Part shown: piece by piece, positions 1-5,812 of the stretch
Numbering within the stretch: position 1 is the first letter of the stretch
Layout of the letters: each line of letters begins with the position of its first letter
From: Desulfobacteraceae bacterium
GTDB taxonomy: Bacteria > Desulfobacterota > DSM-4660 > Desulfatiglandales > JALVMZ01
Direction: 5' to 3'
Length of the DNA stretch: 9,942 bases
Assembly: GCA_027032655.1 (NCBI GenBank)
Contig: JALVMZ010000310.1
Coordinates: 3,470-13,411, forward strand
Made by a program: the position numbers and the translations under genes
Notes under the pieces: model-generated
Seen by the model: the letters and a program-made list of their open reading frames with translations, nothing else
What the model was told of the DNA's origin: nothing
Databases searched by the model: none

Positions 1-212
1 AACAGATGCTCTTTAAAAATAGAACCCAGCCTCTGACCTGATACGCCTCCCGGGAATCCCGGATAGTTATCCACCTTCCTGGCATTCCAGATGAGTCCAC
101 CAAATCTCTTCTTCTCAATAATCCCTGTGGTTAGATGGCCCCTTACCAGATGAAGGGCACAAGCAATACCACATGGCCCCCCTCCCACAATGATTACATC
201 ATAGTGTTTCAT
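1..212 (-). CDS. Thioredoxin-reductase-like FAD/NAD(P)-dependent oxidoreductase, N-terminal part
   Basis: The first 70 residues of a flavoprotein are visible; the rest lies beyond the left edge. Residues 5-20 form the opening beta strand and glycine-rich FAD-binding loop of a Rossmann fold (DVIIVGGGPCGIACAL). A later stretch, NYPGFPGGVSGQRL (49-62), resembles the ENYPGF segment after the first loop in thioredoxin reductases. The redox CxxC of true thioredoxin reductases would lie outside the window, so activity cannot be decided. The ATG at 210-212 is preceded by GGAGG nine bases upstream. Its first 14 bases overlap the end of the cysteine hydrolase gene, so the two are probably co-transcribed and translationally coupled. 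A ferredoxin/thioredoxin reductase or another pyridine-nucleotide-disulfide oxidoreductase relative is equally possible. Confidence 0.88.
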   Translation of the reverse strand, partial: MKHYDVIIVGGGPCGIACALHLVRGHLTTGIIEKKRFGGLIWNARKVDNYPGFPGGVSGQRLGSIFKEHL

Positions 213-861
213 TCAGGATATCCTCCACCCCTAAAACCGTTGCAAATCCGTGGGAACATGCCATCAAAGACGACACATGGAAGGATTCCGTAATCGATGC
301 AGTGGCATCTGCAATCATAAACACATCAAAATCTCTTATAAAGGCCCCCCTTGCAGTGCTTTCACAGCAAAGATGTGTCATAACCCCTGATATACAGACC
401 TGTTTTACGCCCATCCCTCTCAATATATTCTCCAGGTCAGTTCGGTAAAAGGCATCATATCTTTGCTTTTTCATAAGAGGGATATTCTCTGGCATGAATA
501 TCCTGGGATCAATCTGAGACATGATATCCTCTTCCATTAAAACATCCTTCCACCACCTCCCCATCGCCCCCGGGTCATCTCCTCTTTTCACCTCGTGTCG
601 GGTCAGAATTACGGGAAGTAGATTTCTGGTATAATGGGATATGAGTCTATTTACATTTGAGATTATGTAAACACCTGATGGAACATAGGCGTGAGAGGAC
701 GCATCCAGAAAAAATCTCTGCATATCTATTACCAGAAGCGCTGATTCCCTTATATTCAGTCTAATATTCCTGTATGAAGGGATCACGGTATTACACCGCT
801 CTTTCCACTCCTCAGACTTTTCTTTTAAATCTTTACCTTTTAAGTAGTCCTGCTTTTCCAT
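199..861 (-). CDS. Cysteine hydrolase, isochorismatase/nicotinamidase-like family
   Basis: A 220-residue cytoplasmic hydrolase. The family triad Asp-Lys-Cys is visible: D46 in ALLVIDMQ, K132 in KQRYDAF (matching the family K-x-R-Y-x-A-F), and C165 in GVMTHLCCESTARGAF. C165 aligns with the nucleophile; the adjacent C166 takes a position that is usually valine. Known members hydrolyse isochorismate, nicotinamide, N-carbamoylsarcosine or similar amides through a cysteine intermediate. The residues here do not fix the substrate. About 40 residues precede the first core strand, a slightly long N-terminus. The ATG at 859-861 follows an in-frame TAG six bases upstream and lacks a convincing Shine-Dalgarno sequence. 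The gene begins only 12 bases past the U-tract of the terminator behind mutL. Its end overlaps the flavoprotein gene, which suggests a joint redox or amide-catabolism role, an inference from position only. Confidence 0.9.
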   Translation of the reverse strand: MEKQDYLKGKDLKEKSEEWKERCNTVIPSYRNIRLNIRESALLVIDMQRFFLDASSHAYVPSGVYIISNVNRLISHYTRNLLPVILTRHEVKRGDDPGAMGRWWKDVLMEEDIMSQIDPRIFMPENIPLMKKQRYDAFYRTDLENILRGMGVKQVCISGVMTHLCCESTARGAFIRDFDVFMIADATASITESFHVSSLMACSHGFATVLGVEDILNETL

Positions 862-866
862 TTTCT

Positions 867-905
867 ATAAATTAAAAAGGGCACCCAGAACCTTGCTGGG
901 TGCCC
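867..905 (-). terminator. Intrinsic terminator downstream of mutL
   Basis: On the minus strand there is a perfect 10-bp stem (arms 896-905 and 879-888, GGGCACCCAG against CTGGGTGCCC) with a 7-base loop, followed directly by TTTTT (874-878) and then AATTT. This is a textbook rho-independent terminator for transcription leaving mutL, whose stop codon lies 67 bases upstream. It is also only about 12 bases before the cysteine hydrolase start codon, so it could act as a leader attenuator for that gene if transcription starts upstream of it. Confidence 0.85.
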
Positions 906-934
906 CTTTCGGGCTGACATACAAGGCGTAAAAT

Positions 935-963
935 CCTCTATCTCAAAAGTATGATAATGTCAA
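935..963 (-). promoter_or_regulatory. Possible promoter behind mutL (TTGACA at -35)
   Basis: A perfect TTGACA (958-963 on the minus strand) lies just past the mutL stop codon, with a poor -10 candidate TAGAGG at 935-940 after a 17-base spacer. If real, it would drive the cysteine hydrolase and flavoprotein genes through the terminator-like hairpin at 867-905. The weak -10 makes chance occurrence quite possible. Confidence 0.25.
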
Positions 964-971
964 TAAAAAAC

Positions 972-2696
972 CTATAACTCTCTTTTAAATAATCTGTCCA
1001 GCTCTTTAAATGAGAATCTCCTGAAAGTGGGTCTTCCATGGGGGCAATTGGATGGCACCCGGGTTTTATTTAATTGTCTGATCAGGGCACTCATCTCCTC
1101 CTTGCTCATCCTATCTCCTGAGCGAATGGAGGAATGACATGCCATTATCTTATTTATTCCGTCCATGAGCTCTTCTTTTTTAAGACTGGCACCCTCCTTC
1201 AGTAAAGGAATAATCTCATTGAGCAGGGAATTAACATCACAACTGGCAATCTCCTGGGGCAATGCCCTTACAATAAAAGATGAACCACCAAATAGCTCAA
1301 TATCTATACCCAGTTCTCTGAGAGTATTTATGTGCTCTTTAAGCACCACCCCATCCATTGCACTTAACTCCACATGAACAGGTATAAGAAGCGCCTGAAT
1401 CCTCGCCCCCCCGGACTTCCTGTTTTTTAATCTTTCATAGACAATCCTCTCGTGGGCTGCATGCTGGTCAACCAATACCATACATTCCTCTGTTTCACAG
1501 ACTATGTATCTATTATTTATCTGACCGATTATCTTAAACTCATCATCCAAGATATCTTCTTCCCCTGTCTTAAAGCCAGGGTCTAAGGATGAATCCTGAA
1601 CTGGAATCCTGTTTCCTTCATAAAATGAAGAGGCATCTCTAACCCTGAACGGTATCTGCTGATGCACATCAATGGTATCTCCCTCCCCCATATTTATTGC
1701 AGGAGTCCACCTCTTCCCCCATATATCCTTTATACCTTTGAGAATTGATTCGTAAATCGAAGATGGCCTTCTGAATCTCACTTCCAGCTTTGAAGGATGC
1801 ACATTTACATCCACCAGCTCAGGCAGAATTTCAATCAGAATAACCACCTGGGGATATGTGCCCTTCATCAGCCTTTGGCCGTATCCCTCCATAATAGCCC
1901 TTGTAATCATTCTGTCCCTTACATTTCTCCTGTTTACATAGAGATAGATCCTGTCAGGTCTAGAGCGGGCAAAATCTGGTGATGAAATATACCCTTTTAT
2001 TGAAAAACCGTTTCCTTCCACTCCAAACTCCTCCATGGAACTGGCAGGGTCTCTACCAAGCACCATGGATATCCTTTTCATTAAATCAGGAGTTGTGGGC
2101 AGGTTTAAAAAAGTCTTTCCATCGGTCTTTAAACTGAACCTGATTTTATGAAAGGGCATGACCATTCTGGAAAAGGTATCAATTATGTGTGAGGTCTCAG
2201 TGTTTACACTTTTGAGAAACTTTTTCCTTGCCGGGACATTGTAAAATAGGTTTCTCACTTCAACGATTGTCCCAGGTGGAGCCCCTGTCTCCTCTATGGA
2301 TTTAAGAACCCCGCCCTCCATAATTAACCTGTTGGCTGATAGCTCTTCCCTTGTCCTGGAAGTAATGGTTAACCTGGAAACCGCTCCTATGCTGGGGAGT
2401 GCTTCACCCCTGAATCCCATTGTCCTAATAAAGTGCAGGTCCTTTTCATCCGATATCTTACTGGTTGCATGCCTTTCAATGGAAAGAAGAAGGTCATCCC
2501 TGCTCATGCCTGAGCCATCATCAATTACCTTTATGAGCCCCTGTCCCCCCCTTTTTACTTCGACTGATATATTCCTTGCATCTGCATCAATACTGTTATC
2601 AATCAACTCCCGAACAACAGAGGCAGGTCTTTCAATAACCTCTCCAGCGGCAATCATTGAAATTACTCTCTCAGTCAGTATTCTTATCCTGTTCAT
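972..2696 (-). CDS. mutL: DNA mismatch repair protein MutL (endonuclease type)
   Basis: A 574-residue MutL. The N-terminal GHKL ATPase domain carries IAAGEVIERPASVVREL (catalytic E30, Mg-binding N34), DDGSGM (59-64), RHATSKI (75-81) and GFRGEAL (94-100). The following transducer domain ends with VDVNVHPSKLEVRF (295-308). After a short linker, the C-terminal dimerisation/endonuclease domain has the metal motif DQHAAHERIVYE (410-421), ACHSS (519-523) and CPHGRP (551-556). QALLIP (434-439) fits the sliding-clamp-binding motif. The protein therefore should nick the error-containing strand itself, as in bacteria lacking MutH. The usual family glutamate in KELVENS is aspartate here (D33), a conservative change. 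GGAAGG lies six bases before the ATG at 2694-2696. The gene is transcribed alone, ends at an intrinsic terminator, and mutS is not in the window. Confidence 0.98.
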   Translation of the reverse strand: MNRIRILTERVISMIAAGEVIERPASVVRELIDNSIDADARNISVEVKRGGQGLIKVIDDGSGMSRDDLLLSIERHATSKISDEKDLHFIRTMGFRGEALPSIGAVSRLTITSRTREELSANRLIMEGGVLKSIEETGAPPGTIVEVRNLFYNVPARKKFLKSVNTETSHIIDTFSRMVMPFHKIRFSLKTDGKTFLNLPTTPDLMKRISMVLGRDPASSMEEFGVEGNGFSIKGYISSPDFARSRPDRIYLYVNRRNVRDRMITRAIMEGYGQRLMKGTYPQVVILIEILPELVDVNVHPSKLEVRFRRPSSIYESILKGIKDIWGKRWTPAINMGEGDTIDVHQQIPFRVRDASSFYEGNRIPVQDSSLDPGFKTGEEDILDDEFKIIGQINNRYIVCETEECMVLVDQHAAHERIVYERLKNRKSGGARIQALLIPVHVELSAMDGVVLKEHINTLRELGIDIELFGGSSFIVRALPQEIASCDVNSLLNEIIPLLKEGASLKKEELMDGINKIMACHSSIRSGDRMSKEEMSALIRQLNKTRVPSNCPHGRPTFRRFSFKELDRLFKREL

Positions 2697-2757
2697 GTAT
2701 GACCTTCCATCAGAATGCTGTTGACGGGAATGATTCGAATATCACTACTTTATTGAT

Positions 2758-2763
2758 ACTATA
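2758..2763 (-). promoter_or_regulatory. Possible -10 element for mutL
   Basis: On the minus strand, TATAGT lies 61 bases before the mutL start, in the divergent mutL-radC gap. No good -35 box stands 17 bases upstream (only a T-rich run), so this is a weak candidate. Transcription from here would give an mRNA leader of about 55 bases. Confidence 0.22.
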
Positions 2764-2803
2764 TCAGATAATCATGCTTATAAAAAATGAAATTTTGCTC
2801 CTG

Positions 2804-2832
2804 TTGACCCAATTGATTTACCATGATATAGG
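2804..2832 (+). promoter_or_regulatory. Predicted sigma-70-type promoter for radC
   Basis: TTGACC (2804-2809) and TATAGG (2827-2832) are separated by exactly 17 bases, with transcription expected to start near 2839, about 27 bases before the radC ATG. Five of six and four of six bases match the consensus. No operator-like repeat is evident next to it. Confidence 0.55.
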
Positions 2833-2865
2833 GATTTAAAAAAATGCCTTTAGGATCAGACTGAA

Positions 2866-3615
2866 ATGGAAACCAAAAAGGAATCGCAAGCGTCTCAGGA
2901 GTGGAAAAAAAGGGTTCAGGGGCACAGAAAGAGACTAAGGGAGAGGTTCCTCGAAGGAGGACTTGAGAGATTCTCTGATGAAGAGGTTATTGAATTTCTG
3001 CTCACCTTAGGGACACCCAGAAAGGATGTAAAACCCCCTGCCAGAGAGGCGTTGAAAAGATTCGGGACCTTATCCGGGGTCCTTTCTGCACCATTTGAAG
3101 ACCTGCTGAAAATTAAAGGTATTGGTAAAAAGAATGCCCTTTACCTAAAACTTGTCCATGAGATTGCAGGGAGATACCTGAAGGACAGGGCAAGGGGAAA
3201 ACCCTTTTTCAGTTCCTCAAAGGAGATTTTTGATTATCTCTTTCATTCCATGAGGGACCTGAAAAGGGAAGTATTTAAAGTGCTTTTCTTAAACAGAAAG
3301 AACCAGTTAATAAAGGATAAGGATATATTTTACGGCTCCCTTAGTGGAAGCGCTGTTTACCCGAGAGAGATAATTATTGAAGCACTTGAAATCGGGGCCT
3401 CATCCATGGTGTTTGTCCACAACCATCCATCAGGTGATCCCAGCCCATCCAATGAGGACATAAAGCTTACAAGAGAGCTCCTGTGGGCATCAAAACTGCT
3501 CACGATAGATGTGCTTGATCATATCATAATCGGTTTTAATAAATATTTCAGTTTCGCTGACCATGGGCTGATAAATAAATTCATAGAGGAATTTGACACA
3601 AAAATAAGACTCTAA
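2866..3615 (+). CDS. radC: RadC family protein (JAMM/MPN domain, UPF0758)
   Basis: A 249-residue, full-length RadC relative. The N-terminal part contains the family segment RLRERFLEGG (23-32) and a helix-hairpin-helix with KIKGIGKKNAL (82-92). The C-terminal JAB/MPN domain holds the zinc metalloprotease-type motif: a glutamate at 168 (YPREI), then HNHPSGDPSPSNED (185-198), supplying H185, H187 and D198. The family was once linked to DNA repair, but that assignment was withdrawn for E. coli and the biochemical role remains unsettled; some members act in competence or accompany mobile elements. AGGA (2852-2855) lies ten bases before the ATG. The gene diverges from mutL and is followed by a tRNA gene in the same direction. 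All catalytic-type residues are present, so the protein should be intact. Confidence 0.96.
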   Translation: METKKESQASQEWKKRVQGHRKRLRERFLEGGLERFSDEEVIEFLLTLGTPRKDVKPPAREALKRFGTLSGVLSAPFEDLLKIKGIGKKNALYLKLVHEIAGRYLKDRARGKPFFSSSKEIFDYLFHSMRDLKREVFKVLFLNRKNQLIKDKDIFYGSLSGSAVYPREIIIEALEIGASSMVFVHNHPSGDPSPSNEDIKLTRELLWASKLLTIDVLDHIIIGFNKYFSFADHGLINKFIEEFDTKIRL

Positions 3616-3629
3616 GAGCAACAATTCAC

Positions 3630-3658
3630 TTGAAAAAAATGGGTTCAGTATCTATTAT
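3630..3658 (+). promoter_or_regulatory. Promoter of tRNA-Leu
   Basis: TTGAAA (3630-3635) and TATTAT (3653-3658) stand 17 bases apart, each matching five of six consensus bases. The start point would fall about four bases before the 5' end of the tRNA, so the tRNA is probably its own short transcription unit rather than part of the radC mRNA. Confidence 0.65.
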
Positions 3659-3668
3659 ATCCACAGAT

Positions 3669-3753
3669 GCGAGAGTGGCGGAACTGGTAGACGCGCTGGA
3701 CTTAGGATCCAGTGGGGCAACCCGTAGGGGTTCGACTCCCCTCTCTCGCACCA
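3669..3753 (+). tRNA. tRNA-Leu (anticodon UAG)
   Basis: An 85-base class II tRNA. The 7-bp acceptor stem pairs GCGAGAG (3669-3675) with CTCTCGC (3743-3749), followed by discriminator A and an encoded CCA (3751-3753). The anticodon stem CTGGA/TCCAG (3696-3700, 3708-3712) closes the loop CTTAGGA, giving anticodon TAG at 3703-3705, which reads CUN leucine codons. The long variable arm contains GGG-CAA-CCC. The T arm is AGGGG-TTCGACT-CCCCT. The D loop carries GG in the expected place. Discriminator A and the long arm agree with leucine identity. No clear intrinsic terminator follows. The 3' end is not repeated elsewhere in the window, so there is no sign of an integrated element. Confidence 0.97.
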
Positions 3754-3907
3754 CTATAAATTTTCACAGTTCACCCTTCCTTATATTTTCTTAAATTTAC
3801 AATTGTCCTAATATCTTGGAGATTATGCTTTACCAATGCTTTTCATTGAAAAACTCACACAAGTCCATGAAGGTCTCAATGCTGAGATGTAAAAGCCAAA
3901 CTGTGCT
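3754..3907. other. Gap between tRNA-Leu and vapC
   Basis: These 154 bases lie between the convergent tRNA-Leu and vapC genes. They contain a 13-base palindrome TTTTCA-T-TGAAAA (3839-3851) and a small stem TCTCA/TGAGA (3874-3887), neither followed by a T-run, so no intrinsic terminator is supported. I see no gene here. Confidence 0.4.
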
Positions 3908-4312
3908 CTAAAATGAGCCAGATTTAAATAGTTTTAAACCAGGAATGAGACTGAAGTGATCATCAAGGGTAAATAAAGGGATACTGTAGTGGAGACAAAC
4001 CTGTGCGATCAGGATGTCCATAGGCGGTATGGTAATACCTTTTTGCCTCATTGATGCATCCAGATCGCCAGCATCATCCCATAATCTTTCATCAAACGAA
4101 AGCCTCAGCAATGCATCAAATAATGGGAGAACTCTTTTTCTCTCCCTTGAACGCAACCATCGCCTTATTTCCAAAATCACGGGGTCACAGGTAACTACCC
4201 GGTCTTCATTCAGCAATTTTTTGGTAATTGCCACTATCTCTGGGGATAGACCTCTTAATGCATTGATCCATACCGATGTATCCAGTAATACTTTTCTATC
4301 TCTACTTTGCAC
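3908..4312 (-). CDS. vapC: VapC-type toxin, PIN-domain ribonuclease
   Basis: A 134-residue PIN-domain protein. The acidic active-site residues are visible in order: D11 in LLDTSVWI, E48 in VILEIRR, D99 in PPMDILIA, and D117 with D118 in TLDDHF. This layout is that of VapC endoribonucleases, Mg-dependent toxins that cut tRNA or rRNA when free of antitoxin; the RNA target cannot be read from the sequence. Translation starts at a GTG (4310-4312), with a strong GGGAGG five bases upstream inside the end of vapB. The two genes overlap by 11 bases, which favours coupled synthesis of toxin after antitoxin. No frameshift or lost catalytic residue is seen, so the toxin looks functional. It ends 155 bases from the convergent tRNA-Leu gene. 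Confidence 0.94.
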   Translation of the reverse strand: MQSRDRKVLLDTSVWINALRGLSPEIVAITKKLLNEDRVVTCDPVILEIRRWLRSRERKRVLPLFDALLRLSFDERLWDDAGDLDASMRQKGITIPPMDILIAQVCLHYSIPLFTLDDHFSLIPGLKLFKSGSF

Positions 4313-4547
4313 TATTGCCTCCCATATTATCCAGCCATTTTGCTCGATTCAAATCCAGGGAATCAGCCTTTTCAATCTCCTTTTCGTCAATATCAACGGT
4401 GCCAAGCAGATCTGATAACTTTTTCAGCTTGATCATACGAATCTGTTCTCTTACTGCTGATGTAACAGCTTCGGTCTTGGTCTTTGCACCTGTTATTTTA
4501 ACCAGCTCACTAACGAGTTTTTCATCAAGGGTGATAGTAGTTCTCAT
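4302..4547 (-). CDS. vapB: VapB-type antitoxin, ribbon-helix-helix family
   Basis: A small antitoxin of 81 residues beginning MRTTITLDEKLVSELVKI. The N-terminal MRTT-I-TLD strand and the following helices with TKTEAVTSAVRE fit the ribbon-helix-helix DNA-binding domain of VapB proteins. The acidic, lysine-rich C-terminal half (DIDEKEIEKAD) should wrap the VapC toxin. An ATG 15 bases further upstream (4560-4562) opens an 86-residue version. I prefer 4545-4547 because GGAG lies six bases before it, because VapB proteins typically begin at MRTT, and because the predicted transcription start near 4570 would leave almost no leader for the longer form. The protein probably represses its own promoter together with VapC. 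Confidence 0.9.
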   Translation of the reverse strand: MRTTITLDEKLVSELVKITGAKTKTEAVTSAVREQIRMIKLKKLSDLLGTVDIDEKEIEKADSLDLNRAKWLDNMGGNSAK

Positions 4548-4562
4548 GCTATTCTCCATCAT

Positions 4563-4888
4563 AATTATTTGTTCATATTATATGCAATAAATAAACACAA
4601 ATCAATATAAAATTCTTATGCTATTTCCTTCTCATTGAATTTCATTTGAATATTATGCAATTTAATTGTTTAGCGAACTCAAGCAGATACCAACTGGCAA
4701 GTTTGTGGAACTCTTCCATCAAGGTTATTTGATGTTATGAGGAAGGATTAATTATGTTATACTGAGACCCTAAAGTGCTGGACAGGGTAAAAGGGTATAG
4801 TTCAGTAACAGCAAGAATATAAAAATTGAAAATTAAAATATTTTATGTTAATACCTCATTAATAAATTAGGTATAAAGGAGAATGCTT
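4563..4888. other. Intergenic region between vapB and the small lipoprotein gene
   Basis: A divergent AT-rich gap of about 320 bases. The first 45 bases hold the vapBC promoter and palindrome. On the plus strand, TTGAAA (4823-4828) followed 17 bases later by TAATAC is a poor promoter candidate for the lipoprotein gene. AAAGGAG (4875-4881) is that gene's ribosome binding site. No open frame in 4620-4870 looks like a gene; 4670-4740 has short stop-interrupted frames only. Confidence 0.5.
4574..4605 (-). promoter_or_regulatory. vapBC promoter with overlapping palindromic operator candidate
   Basis: On the minus strand, TTGATT (4600-4605) is followed 17 bases later by a perfect TATAAT (4577-4582). 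The palindrome CATAT-T-ATATG (4574-4584) covers the -10 box, where a VapB-type repressor could block polymerase. Autorepression through such sites is established for vapBC operons; that this particular palindrome is the operator is an inference. Confidence 0.65.
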
Positions 4889-5302
4889 ATGAAAAAATCC
4901 TCTATTTTTATTGTCTTATTTGTAATTATTCTAATGGGGATTCAAATGGGATGTGCCCATTATTCCAATCAGAAAGACCCTGTGAATGCAAGAATCATCA
5001 ATGCACCACCTGATATTGTATGGCAGGAGGCCCTTAAGATTCTCCCACGGGAAAGGATTGAAATATTTATTGCAAATAATCTGGATAAAACCATCTGGGG
5101 TAAAAAGGACATTACCTTCTGGAGTGACGGAGATGAGGTAAGAATAAAAATAATTCCATACAATAATGCTCGTTCGATACTAAATATTGAGGTCAAAGCC
5201 AATAATCAACTTGCAGGATGGGCATACCAGGCAGATCTGGGAAAAAAGCTTTTTTCAAAGATAAAAAGGAGATCAGAATCCAGATTCAGGGCCTCAAAAT
5301 AG
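4889..5302 (+). CDS. Probable small lipoprotein, unknown function
   Basis: A 137-residue protein with a lysine-rich start, a hydrophobic signal segment (residues 6-20) and a cysteine at 22 (IQMGCAH). The -1 glycine fits a signal peptidase II site, but glutamine at -3 is unusual for a lipobox, so lipidation is likely rather than certain. The mature part (APPDIVWQEAL, then alternating strand-like stretches to about residue 110, then a basic C-terminal tail KRRSESRFR) looks like a compact alpha/beta domain. I do not recognise the family. The start at 4889 is chosen because AAAGGAG lies seven bases before it; the ATG at 4883 sits one base after the same site. The next gene begins seven bases after the stop codon, so the two likely share an mRNA. 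Confidence 0.75.
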   Translation: MKKSSIFIVLFVIILMGIQMGCAHYSNQKDPVNARIINAPPDIVWQEALKILPRERIEIFIANNLDKTIWGKKDITFWSDGDEVRIKIIPYNNARSILNIEVKANNQLAGWAYQADLGKKLFSKIKRRSESRFRASK

Positions 5303-5309
5303 ATTCTAC

Positions 5310-5801
5310 ATGAAAGAATACTGGGAAGAAAATCTTCATGCACTCAGTAGAACTGATCTCATTAAGAGATTAAAGAAGATATCAGGGGCATTTTTAGACC
5401 TGAATTTACCTGAAAAATATAAGAGTGAACAATTGCTCTTTATAACAGACCCAGATTTTAAAAACCTGATGGTTGAACTATCAAAAGAACCTCTCAAGAC
5501 ATTGAATGTTTTAAGGGCTAAGTATGAACAGGAACTGGTTCTTTTATACTATTATGACCCGTTAAAAGAACATAAAAAATTTCAGAAAAATATACCTGAA
5601 GCCAGAATAAATCCCATATTTGAAAATCCAGAAGAAATAAAAAAACAGCAGATAAAATGGCTTACAGGGAATAAAAATCTGTTAGATACTGAAGGATTGC
5701 ATGAGATTGATGAAAGAGGGCTCAGGATGCTTGTAAAAAAAGGCATGATATACCTGAAAGAAGTAATGGAAAGCATGGGTCTTGACTATAGTAGAGTATG
5801 A
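5310..5801 (+). CDS. Uncharacterised 163-residue cytoplasmic protein
   Basis: I do not recognise this protein. It has no signal peptide or membrane segment, is rich in lysine and glutamate, and is probably mostly helical. Notable stretches are ALSRTDLIKRLKKI (11-24), ELVLLYYYDPLKEHKKF (75-91) and a C-terminal helix RGLRMLVKKGMIYLKEVMESM. No catalytic or metal-binding pattern stands out. The start codon follows the lipoprotein stop after seven bases and has no Shine-Dalgarno sequence of its own, so translation probably depends on ribosomes finishing the upstream gene. It converges with the glycine-zipper lipoprotein gene, with only 11 bases between the stop codons. The open frame and tight packing argue that it is a real gene. 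Confidence 0.75.
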   Translation: MKEYWEENLHALSRTDLIKRLKKISGAFLDLNLPEKYKSEQLLFITDPDFKNLMVELSKEPLKTLNVLRAKYEQELVLLYYYDPLKEHKKFQKNIPEARINPIFENPEEIKKQQIKWLTGNKNLLDTEGLHEIDERGLRMLVKKGMIYLKEVMESMGLDYSRV

Positions 5802-5812
5802 TAGACGGTTAA

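Noticed and set aside
1165..2724. Several open frames on the plus strand opposite mutL (for example 2296-2724)
   Set aside because: They are antisense shadows of a gene with clear family motifs along its whole length, and their products show no domain pattern.
3669..3753. tRNA-Leu as an integration (att) site for a mobile element
   Set aside because: No copy of the tRNA 3' end, integrase or phage gene is seen in the window; vapBC alone does not show integration.
4014..4415. A 133-codon plus-strand frame across vapB and vapC
   Set aside because: It lies opposite two well-supported genes and has a low-complexity, serine-rich product with no ribosome binding site.
4670..4770. Possible remnant of a coding gene between vapB and the small lipoprotein
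   Set aside because: All three plus-strand frames are broken by stops after about 20 codons, and none gives a recognisable segment.
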